A DNA stretch of 64,000 bases from Roseateles depolymerans. Its GTDB lineage: Bacteria > Pseudomonadota > Gammaproteobacteria > Burkholderiales > Burkholderiaceae_C. The stretch covers positions 372,001-436,000 of the forward strand of contig QFOD01000001.1 of the NCBI GenBank assembly GCA_003241055.1. Direction: 5' to 3'. Of this stretch, positions 9,123 to 18,109 are shown one piece after another (the first letter of the stretch is position 1; each line of letters begins with the position of its first letter). Position numbers and translations under genes: made by a program. The notes below the pieces were generated by a model, which made no database searches, was not told the origin of the DNA, and saw only the letters and a program-made list of their open reading frames with translations.

Positions 9123-10091
9123 TCAGGCGGCGAGCGCCAGCGGGGCGGGGGACGCCAGGCCTTCGGCGGCCTGGTGGCGGGCGGCGTCCACCACCTCGCG
9201 CTTGAGCGGCGAGGCGAAGGTCTGGATGAAGGCGTACACGTAGTCGCGCAGGTAGGCGCTGCGGCGCACGGCCAGGCGGGTCATGTTGTCCTCGAACAGG
9301 TGGCGGGCGTCGATGGCGCGCAGGTGGCGGTCGCGCTCCTCGTCGAAGGCGATGGCCGCGACGATGCCCACGCCCAGGCCCAGCTCTACATAGGTCTTGA
9401 TGACGTCCGCGTCCATGGCGCTCAGCACGATGTGGGGCGTCAGTTGCGCGGCGGCAAAGGCCTCGTCGATATGGGAGCGGCCGGTGTAGCCGGGCTCGTA
9501 GGTGATGATGGGGAACTGCGCCAGGCGGGCCAGCGTCAGCGGCTGCGCATCGTCCAGCAGCGGATGGCCGGGCGGCACGACGACCGAATGGGTCCAGCGG
9601 TAGCAGGGCAGAGCCACCAGCTCGGGGTATTGCGCCAGCGCCTCGGTGGCGATGCCCACATCGGCCTCGCCGTCCAGCAGCAGCTTGGCGATCTGCTGCG
9701 GTGAGCCCTGCTGCAGGTGCAGGCTCACATCGGGGTGGTGGGCGCGGAAGTCGCGCACCGCCGGCGGCAGCGCATAACGCGCTTGGCTGTGGGTGGCGGC
9801 GATGCGCAGGCGGCCGCTGCCGGCCTGCGCGAAGTCGTCAGCCGCGCGCTTGAGGTTCTCGGCCTCCTGCAGCAGGCGCTCGATGACGGGCAGCACCTGT
9901 TCGCCCGGTTCGGTCAGGCCGGTCAGCCGCTTGCCGACGCGCACGAACAGCTCGATGCCGAGCTCGTCCTCCAGCTCGCGGATCTGGCGGCTGACGCCCG
10001 GCTGCGAGGTGTGCAGCGCAAGCGCCACCTCGGTCAGGTTGAAGCCGCGGCGCTGGGCTTCGCGGACGGATCGGAGTTGCTGGAAGTTCAT
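9123..10091 (-). CDS. cysB: CysB-family LysR regulator of sulfur assimilation
   Basis: 322 residues. The N-terminus NFQQLRSVREAQRRGFNLTE and the HTH with ALHTSQPGVSRQIRELEDEL match the CysB/Cbl/SsuR subgroup. The co-inducer domain has the subgroup features THSQARYALPP and ITYEPGYTGRSHIDEAF. In this group acetylserine or adenylylsulfate modulates activation of sulfate and sulfonate transport genes. The gene is linked to an sbp gene downstream, consistent with sulfur control. CysB, Cbl and SsuR cannot be told apart with certainty by eye, so the symbol is given with reserve. Confidence 0.85.
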   Translation of the reverse strand: MNFQQLRSVREAQRRGFNLTEVALALHTSQPGVSRQIRELEDELGIELFVRVGKRLTGLTEPGEQVLPVIERLLQEAENLKRAADDFAQAGSGRLRIAATHSQARYALPPAVRDFRAHHPDVSLHLQQGSPQQIAKLLLDGEADVGIATEALAQYPELVALPCYRWTHSVVVPPGHPLLDDAQPLTLARLAQFPIITYEPGYTGRSHIDEAFAAAQLTPHIVLSAMDADVIKTYVELGLGVGIVAAIAFDEERDRHLRAIDARHLFEDNMTRLAVRRSAYLRDYVYAFIQTFASPLKREVVDAARHQAAEGLASPAPLALAA

Positions 10092-10248
10092 GCGTGGGCG
10101 GCCGTGGCCGTCGGAGGATTGCGCTGGATTCTGGAAACTGACGGACCGCTTGTCGTCGAATCAATCGCGATATGCATATGCGCTTCGTGTCTGGGCCGCA
10201 TGCCGCAACCTGCGTCGCATAAGCGCGGGTGACGGCGCGGCCCGCGGC

Positions 10249-10896
<648 letters not shown>

Positions 10897-10931
10897 GACG
10901 GGATTCCTTTCGTGAAACGTTGCGGGAGCGC

Positions 10932-11519
10932 TCAGATCGCGAAGCCCCATTCGAGGAAGCTGGCGTGTTGTGGACGCTGCTCGGCCGCGGCGCGCTGGCG
11001 GGCGCTGTCCACCCAGGCCTTGGCGAGCGGGAAGGGGCCGAAGCCCGATTCGGTGTTGACGTGGCCCACCGCGCCCAGGTTGCTGAAGCTCGAGCCCCAG
11101 CGATGCGCCCATCGGGCGGCACTGGCGGCGCTCATCCAGGGGTCGTTGCTGCTGGCAATCAGCCGGGTGCGACGTGGCAGGCGTTCATGCGGCAGCGCTT
11201 CGGCCAGGCCGAACTTGTCGGGCTCGGCCGGGGCCACCAGCAGCGCCTCGCGAATGGGGGAGTCCGGGTGATCGGCCAGGTGGCGCACCAGCGCCAGCGC
11301 ACCGAAGCTGTGGGCGACGGCCAGCCATTCGCCGTCACCGGCGACCTCCAGCGTGCGCTGGATCCGCTCGGCCCAACGCTCCAGCGCCGGTGTGCCGGGG
11401 TCGCGCTGCGTGACCCGACGCGCGTCGCGGTACTGGGCCTGCAGCCAGGTCTGCCAGTGGGCCGGGCCACTGTCGTGCAGGCCCGGAATGATGAGGACGC
11501 GCGGCGGACGGTAGCCCAT
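10932..11519 (-). CDS. RBBP9/YdeN-family alpha/beta hydrolase
   Basis: 195 residues, the usual size for this serine-hydrolase family. The nucleophile elbow is AHSFG with Ser71, the probable acid is Asp126 in SSNDPWM, and the catalytic His153 is in GHVNTESGFG. All three match the RBBP9 pattern (GHVN..SG). The physiological substrate is unknown; relatives hydrolyse small esters. The gene sits between a Mop-domain gene (13 bp upstream) and the 1-Cys peroxiredoxin (35 bp downstream), all in one direction and likely co-transcribed. Confidence 0.88.
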   Translation of the reverse strand: MGYRPPRVLIIPGLHDSGPAHWQTWLQAQYRDARRVTQRDPGTPALERWAERIQRTLEVAGDGEWLAVAHSFGALALVRHLADHPDSPIREALLVAPAEPDKFGLAEALPHERLPRRTRLIASSNDPWMSAASAARWAHRWGSSFSNLGAVGHVNTESGFGPFPLAKAWVDSARQRAAAEQRPQHASFLEWGFAI

Positions 11520-11532
11520 GGTGCGGCCTCCG

Positions 11533-11751
11533 TCAGAGCGTGGCGATCGACACTTCGGTCGACTTCACCAGCGCGACGACCTCACGGCCGACTTCGAGCT
11601 GCAGTTCCTTCACCGAGCGGGTCGTGATGACGGATGTGACGACGATGCCTTGCGGCGTGATGACGTCGACCTCGGACACGACCGGGCCTTCGATGATTTC
11701 CTTGACCTTGCCGCGGAACTGGTTGCGGACGTTGATGGCGGTGACGCTCAT
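11533..11751 (-). CDS. Mop (TOBE-type) molybdate/tungstate-binding protein
   Basis: 72 residues consisting of a single Mop domain: INVRNQFRGKVKEIIEGPVV at the start and EVGREVVALVKSTEVSI at the end. Such molbindins assemble into hexamers that store molybdate or oxyanions in the cytoplasm. The ribosome site AGGAGA lies 5 bp before the ATG. Its position close to sulfate genes and 7 kb from the mod operon is notable, because the ModC protein in this window lacks the C-terminal Mop domain. Sulfate and molybdate are chemically similar oxyanions, but the exact ligand is an inference from family membership. Confidence 0.85.
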   Translation of the reverse strand: MSVTAINVRNQFRGKVKEIIEGPVVSEVDVITPQGIVVTSVITTRSVKELQLEVGREVVALVKSTEVSIATL

Positions 11752-11759
11752 GGGATCTC

Positions 11760-11777
11760 CTGAAGAGGAGTCTTCAG
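11760..11777 (-). promoter_or_regulatory. Inverted repeat abutting the ribosome site of the Mop-domain gene
   Basis: Perfect 6-bp arms CTGAAG and CTTCAG separated by 6 bp, ending at the ribosome site AGGAGA of the Mop gene. In RNA it could form a hairpin that shares CAG with the Shine-Dalgarno region. No known riboswitch is recognised, and a chance repeat is possible. Confidence 0.3.
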
Positions 11778-11922
11778 TGTGAGCAAACGGCCTGGTGCGC
11801 GGAACGAATGAAAGTGAGGGTGGGCATGCAGGGAGCGAGTAAGGGGTGAGCCTTTGCTACTTCGCTATGGGGTGCGCTTGCTGAGCGTCTTAGCGACTCG
11901 CGGCACCGCGCCGGGATTCCAT

Positions 11923-12171
11923 CCAGGCGGGCGGGTAACTTTCTTCTGGTGGCGCCCAGCAGAAGGTCACCAAAGAAGATGCGCTGAACCGCACCGCGCT
12001 CGGGGATTGCATCGCGGTCCACCAAACCAACGGGCGCTTGTTTCGTGCGGAAAAGCGAGCCGCTGCGCTCTCGCGGTGGACTTGTCACCGGCCGGTGGCC
12101 GCGTACCTTTGCGCCGTCCGACGCGCGGCTGCACGCCGTGCTCAACAGCAAAACCCAATGCGGCGTCGCTC
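11923..12171 (-). repeat. ~250 bp inverted repeat, left copy
   Basis: On the minus strand this segment matches the plus strand of 13671-13916 over its whole length, at an estimated 80% identity by eye. Shared blocks include GAGCACGGCGTGCAGCCGCG, the run from CGTTGGTTTGGTGGACCGCG, and GAGCGCGGTGCGGTTCAGCG. A reading frame in both copies gives a similar peptide (ARWFGGPRC.PRARCGSA.LLW), but there is no start with a ribosome site and codon quality is poor, so it is treated as a repeat and not a gene. Together with its partner it brackets a single CAP-domain lipoprotein gene. The remaining sequence at 11778-11922 and 12172-12421 holds no recognisable gene. Confidence 0.8.
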
Positions 12172-12421
12172 GGGCGACGCGGTCGAGGGTGATTCGTTGG
12201 CGTGTTGAGGAAAGACGTCGGGGTTCGAGGGCTGACCCCAGCCTGCCGCGCTGAAGCCGTGACATTTTGGCGCTATTGTTTTCTTGCTAACTGAATAGTA
12301 AGGCGGTCAAAAAAAGAAGAGCCAATCCGCTGTCAACATGGAACCTCAGCGAGTGGCAGGTCTTGCGCGGCGGTGCTAGTCATTGATCGTGTTCCCCACC
12401 ACTTCCAATCGGAGTAACCAA

Positions 12422-13510
12422 GTGTCCAAGACGTTCCAAACCATCCCCCTGGCCCTCATCGCAGCAGCAGCGCTGTCCCTGACCGCATGCGGCGGCGGCG
12501 GCGGTGGTGATGCCGCATCTCCTGCCCCGGCTCCCGCCCCTGCCCCGGCTCCTGCGCCTGCACCCGCTCCTTCTGTCGTGTCGAGCGCCGGCACGCTGCA
12601 ATCCACGGTGCCCGCCCCCACCTATGCTGCGTCGTCGGTGCAGGCCGGCATGTACGCCGAACTCAATGCTCTTCGCTCCAAGGCCGGCGCTGGGCTTCTC
12701 GCGCAATCCGTCCTGATCGACGTCGCCGCGCAGAAGCACGCTGACTACCTGCACTTCAATCCCGCCGACGGCCATGTGGAATACGCTGGCAAGACGGGCT
12801 TCTACGCTGCGAGCCACACCGAGCGCATCGCGCTCGCCGGCTACAAGGCCGCTACCGCTACCGAGTCCATTGGTGGTACGGGCGCATCGTTCAAGGGTGA
12901 GGACTGCTCGCTCGGGTTGCTGAATTCGGTATACCACGCCGCGGCAATGCTCAGCAGCTACACGGACGTCGGCGTCGGCAGCAATGTCGATGGCCTGGGC
13001 GCCCCCACCTGCATCTACGACTTTGCAACGCCTGCGGGCTCCAGTTATGTCCAGATACCAGCTTCCGGAGCTTTGGTTGCCTACCCTTACGCGGGCCAAA
13101 CCGATGCGCCGGCGAACTTCGAGGCGGCCACGGAAGTGCCTCGGCCGCCTGTGACTGTGCTTCCCGATGCGCTGGTTGGTACCCCCATTCTCGTCAGCAT
13201 CGGTAACGCCGACTACTACAACGCCAAGGCTGCAGGCACGCTCTCGCCATCGCTGACTACGTTTGAGCTTCGCGATTCCGCAGGCAACCTGGTCCCCTCC
13301 GTCGTTCTGGCAGGGAGCGGCATTTCCGGCGCCGGCACCGTGGTCAACAGTGACGCCAATCTGGCTGGCAACTGGATCGTCTTGGTGCCGAAAGCCCCGC
13401 TCAACCTCGGTGCGAATTATTCGGTCAAGTTCTCAGCAACTATTTCGAGCGGCACTGTCGTAGCAAAGGTCTGGAGCTTCACCACCAGCACTAGGACTGA
13501 CATGCGCTGA
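12422..13510 (+). CDS. CAP/SCP-domain lipoprotein with Ala-Pro linker
   Basis: 362 residues from a GTG start, chosen because GGAG lies 7 bp upstream and the product begins with a proper lipoprotein signal (lipobox SLTAC, Cys23) followed by six glycines. An in-frame TTG 13 codons earlier has no ribosome site. An Ala-Pro repeat linker (about residues 31-49) leads to a CAP (cysteine-rich secretory/Pr1-like) domain with YAELNALRSKAGAGLL, AAQKHADYLHFNPADGHVE and ESIGG. The C-terminal third resembles a beta-sandwich (Ig-like) domain. It is probably anchored at the cell surface; CAP functions in bacteria are largely undefined. Codon use looks less GC-biased than in the neighbours, and the gene is enclosed by inverted repeats, which suggests acquisition. 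Confidence 0.78.
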   Translation: MSKTFQTIPLALIAAAALSLTACGGGGGGDAASPAPAPAPAPAPAPAPAPSVVSSAGTLQSTVPAPTYAASSVQAGMYAELNALRSKAGAGLLAQSVLIDVAAQKHADYLHFNPADGHVEYAGKTGFYAASHTERIALAGYKAATATESIGGTGASFKGEDCSLGLLNSVYHAAAMLSSYTDVGVGSNVDGLGAPTCIYDFATPAGSSYVQIPASGALVAYPYAGQTDAPANFEAATEVPRPPVTVLPDALVGTPILVSIGNADYYNAKAAGTLSPSLTTFELRDSAGNLVPSVVLAGSGISGAGTVVNSDANLAGNWIVLVPKAPLNLGANYSVKFSATISSGTVVAKVWSFTTSTRTDMR

Positions 13511-13537
13511 AGCCTGATTGAGCGACGAATATGTTAA

Positions 13538-13560
13538 GGGGCTGCCATGCAGCCCCATTT
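13538..13560 (+). terminator. Rho-independent terminator of the CAP-domain gene
   Basis: Perfect 8-bp stem GGGGCTGC / GCAGCCCC with a 3-nt loop (cat), followed by attttggg, 28 bp after the stop codon. The U-run is short but the position is right. Confidence 0.7.
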
Positions 13561-13670
13561 TGGGAAGCTCCGCACAACCCGATGCGAAGTGCAGCTCGGC
13601 AGGTTGGATTGAGCCTGCGAACCCCAACGCTTGCCAAGGTACCTCAGCCGTCATGCTCGACGTCGTCGCC

Positions 13671-13916
13671 GAGCGGCGCAGTGTTGGATCCCTCGTGAGC
13701 ACGGCGTGCAGCCGCGCGTCGGCCGGCGCCGAGGTTCGAGGTCACCGGGCGATGACAAATCCACCGTGAGAGCGCAGCGGTTCGCTTCTCCGCAAGAGGC
13801 TGGTGCCCGTTGGTTTGGTGGACCGCGATGCAGTCCCCGAGCGCGGTGCGGTTCAGCGAATCTTCTTTGGTGACGTTCTTCTGGGCACGACCAGGAGAAA
13901 GCTACCCGCCCGCCGG
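13671..13916 (+). repeat. ~250 bp inverted repeat, right copy
   Basis: Reverse-complement partner of 11923-12171. Strongest matching blocks: GAGCACGGCGTGCAGCCGCG, the stretch from CCCGTTGGTTTGGTGGACCG to GTTCAGCG, and the end near AGCTACCCGCCCGCC. The two copies face each other around a 1.5 kb unit holding the CAP gene and its terminator. No transposase frame is present in or beside them. The rest of the 13511-14079 gap contains the CAP terminator and two palindromes. Confidence 0.8.
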
Positions 13917-13929
13917 GGCTGAGCCCGGA

Positions 13930-13960
13930 CACAAGGCAGCCCGCTGCGGGCTGCCTTGTG
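13930..13960. repeat. Perfect 31-nt palindrome, 15-bp arms
   Basis: Arms CACAAGGCAGCCCGC and GCGGGCTGCCTTGTG around a single T. It lies between the right inverted repeat and the end of cysA. It could act as a bidirectional terminator for the converging CAP and cysA transcripts, but there is no clear T-run. Confidence 0.75.
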
Positions 13961-13970
13961 CCTGGCGAAG

Positions 13971-13996
13971 GCCTTGCCGCTTGCAAGCGGCAAGGC
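13971..13996. repeat. Perfect 26-bp palindrome
   Basis: GCCTTGCCGCTTG followed at once by its reverse complement, 10 bp after the preceding palindrome. It shares the GCCTTG/CAAGGC theme with that palindrome. Possible roles are a terminator at the cysA 3' end or an end of the neighbouring repeat element. Confidence 0.75.
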
Positions 13997-14079
13997 AGGA
14001 TTCCCGGTGCTTCGAGTCGAAAGGCTGGCCGTGAAAGCAGCCGGAGCCATCGATCAATCAAAGCGCGCCGCGAGTCAAA

Positions 14080-15141
14080 TCAAATCCCCGCGCCAGCCTC
14101 AAACAAGCTCAGGCGCGCCGCGCTCAGCTTTACCCGCTGCCCGCCGCGCAGGGCCAGTGCCTCGGCTTCGTCGCGGGTCAGCTCGGCTTCCAGCGGCTGG
14201 CCATCTGGCCCGGTCAGCTCCACGCGGGCGCTGGCGCCGAAGGCCAGCACGCGTTCCACCGTGGCGGCCAGGCCCGGCGCGCTCTCGTCGGCGCTGATCT
14301 GCAACTCGTGCGGGCGCGCATAGGCCAGCACCTCGCCTTCGCTGCCCGCGCCCTGGTGGGGCAGCTGGTGCTCGCCGATGTGCAGCACGCCGCCGCGGTC
14401 CTGGCCGACGAAGCGGTTGGCCGCGCCCAGGAAGCCGTAGACAAAGGGCGTGGCCGGGCGCTCATAGACCTCTTGCGGCGGGCCGACCTGCTCGACCCGG
14501 CCGTGGTCCATCAGCACGATGCGGTCGGCCACTTCCAGGGCTTCGTCCTGGTCGTGGGTGACGAAGATGCTGGTGATGTGCAGCTCGTCGTGCAGGCGGC
14601 GCAGCCAGCGGCGCAGCTCCTTGCGCACCTTGGCGTCCAGCGCACCAAAGGGTTCGTCCAGCAGCAGCACGCGGGGCTCGACGGCCAGCGCGCGGGCCAG
14701 CGCGATGCGCTGGCGCTGGCCGCCGGACAACTGCGGCGGGAAGCGGTCACCCAGCCAGTCCAGCTGCACCAGCTTGAGCAGCTCGGTCACGCGCTTTTTG
14801 ATCTCGGCCTCGGGCAGACGTTGCTTGCGCGGCTTCACGCGCAGGCCGAAGGCGACGTTGTCGAACACGGTCATGTGGCGGAACAGTGCGTAGTGCTGGA
14901 ACACGAAGCCCACCTGGCGCTCGCGCACATGGGTCTCGGAGGCGTCCTGGCCGTCCAGCAGCACGCGGCCCGAGTCGGCCTGCTCCAGCCCCGCGATGAT
15001 GCGCAGCAGCGTGGTCTTGCCGCAGCCCGAGGGGCCCAGCAGCGCCACCAGCTCGCCGGTGGGGAAGTCCAGCGTCACATCGCCCAGCGCGGTGAAGCTG
15101 CCGAAGCCCTTGTGGATGTTTTCGACGCGAATGCCCATCAT
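14080..15141 (-). CDS. cysA: Sulfate/thiosulfate ABC transporter ATP-binding protein
   Basis: 353 residues. Walker A GPSGCGKTTLLRII (about 35-48), signature LSGGQRQRIALARALA, Walker B RVLLLDEPFGALD and switch His in FVTHDQDEALEVADRIVLMD. A C-terminal TOBE-like regulatory region follows. The neighbours cysW, cysT and sbp define the substrate as sulfate or thiosulfate. The first ATG overlaps the cysW stop (ATGA), so the genes are translationally coupled. A second ATG follows directly and cannot be excluded. Confidence 0.95.
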   Translation of the reverse strand: MMGIRVENIHKGFGSFTALGDVTLDFPTGELVALLGPSGCGKTTLLRIIAGLEQADSGRVLLDGQDASETHVRERQVGFVFQHYALFRHMTVFDNVAFGLRVKPRKQRLPEAEIKKRVTELLKLVQLDWLGDRFPPQLSGGQRQRIALARALAVEPRVLLLDEPFGALDAKVRKELRRWLRRLHDELHITSIFVTHDQDEALEVADRIVLMDHGRVEQVGPPQEVYERPATPFVYGFLGAANRFVGQDRGGVLHIGEHQLPHQGAGSEGEVLAYARPHELQISADESAPGLAATVERVLAFGASARVELTGPDGQPLEAELTRDEAEALALRGGQRVKLSAARLSLFEAGAGI

Positions 15142-16022
15142 GCTTCCTTGTGTGCGGCGCGGCTGGCGCGCCATTCCACGATCTGTTTGAGCACCAGCGT
15201 GACCAGCGCCAGCAGCGCCAGCAGCGAGGCCACCGCGAAGGCGGCGGAGAACTGGTACTCGTTGTAGAGAATCTCGACCTGCAGCGGCAGCGTGTTGGTG
15301 AGGCCGCGCACATGACCTGACACCACCGACACCGCGCCGAACTCGCCCATGGCGCGCGCGTTGCACAGGATCACGCCGTACAGCAGGCCCCACTTGATGT
15401 TGGGCAGCGTGACACGGCGGAAGGTCTGCCAGCCGCTGGCGCCCAGCACGGTGGCGGCTTCTTCTTCGTCGCGGCCCTGGGCCTGCATCAGCGGGATCAG
15501 CTCGCGGGCGACGAAGGGGAAGGTCACGAACACGGTGGCCAGCACGATGCCCGGCACGGCGAACACGATCTTGATGTCGTGCGCGTCCAGCCACGGGCCC
15601 AGCCAGCCCTGGGCGCCGAACAGCAGCACATACATCAGGCCGGCCACCACCGGCGACACCGAGAAGGGCAGGTCGATGAAGGTGATGAGCAGCTGCTTGC
15701 CGCGGAAGTCGTGCTTGGCGATGGCCCAGGCGGCGCTGACGCCGAACACCAGGTTCAGCGGCACCGCGATGGCCGCGGCCAGCAGCGTGAGCTTGACCGC
15801 CGAGATGGCGTCCGGGTCGGCCAGCGCGGCGAAATAGGCGTCCCAGCCCTTGCGCAGCGCCTCGGTGAACACGGCCACCAGCGGCAGCAGCAGAAAGAGT
15901 GCAAAGAAGCCAAGGCCCAGCGCCAGCAGCGTGTAGCGCACCCAGGGCGCCTCGCGGGTGGCGGGGTTGTCCTGGTACTTGGCGCGGCTACGCGCCGGCG
16001 CGACGGACAAAGAGGTACTCAA
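15138..16022 (-). CDS. cysW: Sulfate ABC transporter permease CysW
   Basis: 294 residues, a six-helix inner-membrane permease. The family-specific EAA loop is EEEAATVLGASGWQTFRRVT with RVTLPNIKWGLLYGVILCNA, and the conserved ARAMGEFGAVSVVSGHVRG follows. It pairs with CysT to form the sulfate channel and overlaps both neighbours by 4 bp (cysT stop and cysA start). Confidence 0.95.
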   Translation of the reverse strand: MSTSLSVAPARSRAKYQDNPATREAPWVRYTLLALGLGFFALFLLLPLVAVFTEALRKGWDAYFAALADPDAISAVKLTLLAAAIAVPLNLVFGVSAAWAIAKHDFRGKQLLITFIDLPFSVSPVVAGLMYVLLFGAQGWLGPWLDAHDIKIVFAVPGIVLATVFVTFPFVARELIPLMQAQGRDEEEAATVLGASGWQTFRRVTLPNIKWGLLYGVILCNARAMGEFGAVSVVSGHVRGLTNTLPLQVEILYNEYQFSAAFAVASLLALLALVTLVLKQIVEWRASRAAHKEA

Positions 16023-16888
16023 CGCTTGCTCCCTCGGCGCTGCGTCCAGGCCTGCAGTGCATTGATGGTCAGCAGCAGCACGAAGCTGAACACCAGCATC
16101 ACGACGGCGATGGCGGTGGCGCCGACATAGTCGTACTGCTCCAGCTTGGCGATGATCATCAGCGGCGTGATCTCGCTGACCAGTGGGATGTTGCCGGCGA
16201 TGAAGATCACCGAGCCGTACTCACCCACCGCACGCGCAAAGGCCAGCGCAAAGCCGGTCAGCAGCGCCGGCAGCAGCGTGGGCAGCACGACGAAGCGGAA
16301 GGTCTGCCAGCGGTGCGCGCCCAGCGACGCGGCGGCCTCCTCCAGCTCGGTCTCCATGTCTTCCAGCACCGGCTGCACCGTGCGCACGATGAAGGGCAGG
16401 CCGATGAAGATCAGCGCCAGCAGCACGCCCAGCGGCGAGAACGCGATCTTCAGGCCCTCGTCGCCGAACAGGGGGCTGAGCGCACCGCCCGGCACGAACA
16501 GCGAGCCCACCCAGCCATTGGGCGCGTAGAGCGCGGTCAGCGCGATGCCGGCCACGGCGGTGGGCAGCGCGAAGGGCAGGTCGATCAGCGCGTCCACCAG
16601 CTTCTTGCCGGGGAATTCATAGCGCACCAGGCACCAGGCCAGGATCAGCCCGAACACCAGGTTGATGGCCGCGGCCAGCAGCGCGGCGCCGAAGCTGAGC
16701 TTGTAGGACGCGATCACGCGCGGCGTGGTGGCCGCGTCCCAGAAAGCCTGGAAGCCGTGGCCGGCGGACTTCAGGAACACCGCGCTGAGCGGGATCAGCA
16801 CCAGCAGCGACAGGTAGAACAGCGTGAAGCCCAGCGTCGGCGCAAAGCCGGGGAGCACACGCCGTCGACCCAACGAAAACGAAGCCAT
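16019..16888 (-). CDS. cysT: Sulfate ABC transporter permease CysT
   Basis: 289 residues with six predicted helices. CysT/CysU features include LPGFAPTLGFTLFYLSLLVL at the N-terminus, DLPFALPTAVAGIALTALYA, the EAA loop EEAAASLGAHRWQTFRFVVL and FARAVGEYGSVIFIAGNIPL. It is the first permease of the sulfate operon, separated from the upstream sbp gene by 162 bp. No strong ribosome site is seen directly before the ATG, but the N-terminus fits the family. The gap holds a GC-rich inverted stretch and no gene. Confidence 0.94.
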   Translation of the reverse strand: MASFSLGRRRVLPGFAPTLGFTLFYLSLLVLIPLSAVFLKSAGHGFQAFWDAATTPRVIASYKLSFGAALLAAAINLVFGLILAWCLVRYEFPGKKLVDALIDLPFALPTAVAGIALTALYAPNGWVGSLFVPGGALSPLFGDEGLKIAFSPLGVLLALIFIGLPFIVRTVQPVLEDMETELEEAAASLGAHRWQTFRFVVLPTLLPALLTGFALAFARAVGEYGSVIFIAGNIPLVSEITPLMIIAKLEQYDYVGATAIAVVMLVFSFVLLLTINALQAWTQRRGSKR

Positions 16889-17050
16889 AGAAGTTATTGG
16901 TTTTGGTACTGCATTCGGGCCGAGCGCCGGGCCGCCCCAAGCCGGCCCGCGTGGGCGATGTGCGAGCGGCTCAAGGCCGCGAGCATCGCCGTCCCCATGG
17001 GGGGGCGACCAGCCCCGCGCGCGTTCAGCGCCGCGGTGCTGGGCGAGGGG

Positions 17051-18067
17051 TCAACGCTTGATCCCCGCCATGATCTGGTCGTAGGTGCCGCCGTCGGCAA
17101 AGTGCGTCTTGCTGACCTGCGCCCAGCCGCCCAGCGTCTGCTCCACGGTGAAGAGCTTGAGCTTGGCGAAGCGCTGCTCGTGCTTCTTGAACACCGCCGG
17201 GTCGCGCGGGCGGAAGTTGTTCTTCGCGATGATCTCCTGGGCCTCCGGTGTCCACTGGAAGTCCAGGTAGGCCTTGGCCAGCGCGGCCGAGCCGCGCTTG
17301 GCGGTGACCTTGTCCACCAGCGCCACCGGCGCCTCGGTCTCGATGGAGATGCTGGGCGTGACCTGCTCGAACTGGCCCTTGCCGAATTCGTTCTCGATCA
17401 GCTCCACCTCGCCCTCGAAGGTCACCAGCACGTCGCCGATGCCGCGCTGCGTGAAGGTGGTGGTGGCGCCGCGGCCGCCGCCGTCCAGCACCGGCACGTT
17501 GGCGAAGATCTTGCTCACCCGCTCGCGCGCCTGGGCCTCGCTGCCGCCGGTGGCGATCACGCTGCCCCAGGCGGCCAGATAGCCGTAGCGGCCGTTGCCG
17601 GTGACCTTGGGGTTGGGGATGATGACCTGCACGCCGGGGCGGGCCAGGTCGGCCCAGTCCTTGATGCCCTTGGGGTTGCCCTTGCGCACCAGGAACAGCA
17701 TGGTGGAGCTGTAGGGCGCGGCGCCGTTGGGGAAGCGCTTGGCCCAGTCGGCCGGGGTGTAGCCCTTGTCTGCCAGCTGCTGGATGTCGGTGGCCTGGTT
17801 CATGGTCACCACATCGGCCTCCAGGCCGCCGATGACCGCGCCGATCTGCTTGCTGGAGCCGCCGTGGCTCTGGTTGACGGTGACCGTCTGCCCGGTCTTG
17901 ACCTTCCAGGCCGCGACGAAGGCCGGGTTGATCTGCTTGTACAGCTCGCGGGCCACGTCGTAGGAGACGTTGAGCAGCGAGTTGGGCGCATCGGCCGCCA
18001 GCGCCGGCAGGGCGGCGGTGGTGGCGATCAGCGCCAGCAGTGTGCGGCGGGAGACGAGTCGGGACAT
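17051..18067 (-). CDS. sbp: Sulfate ABC transporter periplasmic substrate-binding protein (second copy)
   Basis: 338 residues. The signal peptide SRRTLLALIATTAALPALAA begins with a twin-arginine-like SRRTLL. The mature protein starts NSLLNVSYDVARELYKQINP and has the Sbp family pocket segments SHGGSSKQIGAVIGGLEADV and LVRKGNPKGIKDWADLARPG. It heads the cysTWA operon and is clearly paralogous to the protein encoded at 8090-9085 (same order of motifs, many identical blocks). It is probably the main sulfate receptor. The upstream region carries A/T-rich repeats suggestive of CysB control. Confidence 0.94.
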   Translation of the reverse strand: MSRLVSRRTLLALIATTAALPALAADAPNSLLNVSYDVARELYKQINPAFVAAWKVKTGQTVTVNQSHGGSSKQIGAVIGGLEADVVTMNQATDIQQLADKGYTPADWAKRFPNGAAPYSSTMLFLVRKGNPKGIKDWADLARPGVQVIIPNPKVTGNGRYGYLAAWGSVIATGGSEAQARERVSKIFANVPVLDGGGRGATTTFTQRGIGDVLVTFEGEVELIENEFGKGQFEQVTPSISIETEAPVALVDKVTAKRGSAALAKAYLDFQWTPEAQEIIAKNNFRPRDPAVFKKHEQRFAKLKLFTVEQTLGGWAQVSKTHFADGGTYDQIMAGIKR

Positions 18068-18109
18068 GTCGGGCCTTTGGGATTCGAAGGCCGCGAGGTT
18101 GCCGGACTC

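Noticed and set aside
11774..12265. Possible protein encoded in the left repeat
   Set aside because: No ribosome site or family, and the same sequence recurs inverted at 13671-13916. Treated as a repeat.
12383..12421. TTG start extending the CAP lipoprotein by 13 residues
   Set aside because: No ribosome site, and it would displace the lipoprotein signal from the N-terminus. The GTG at 12422 has GGAG at the right distance.
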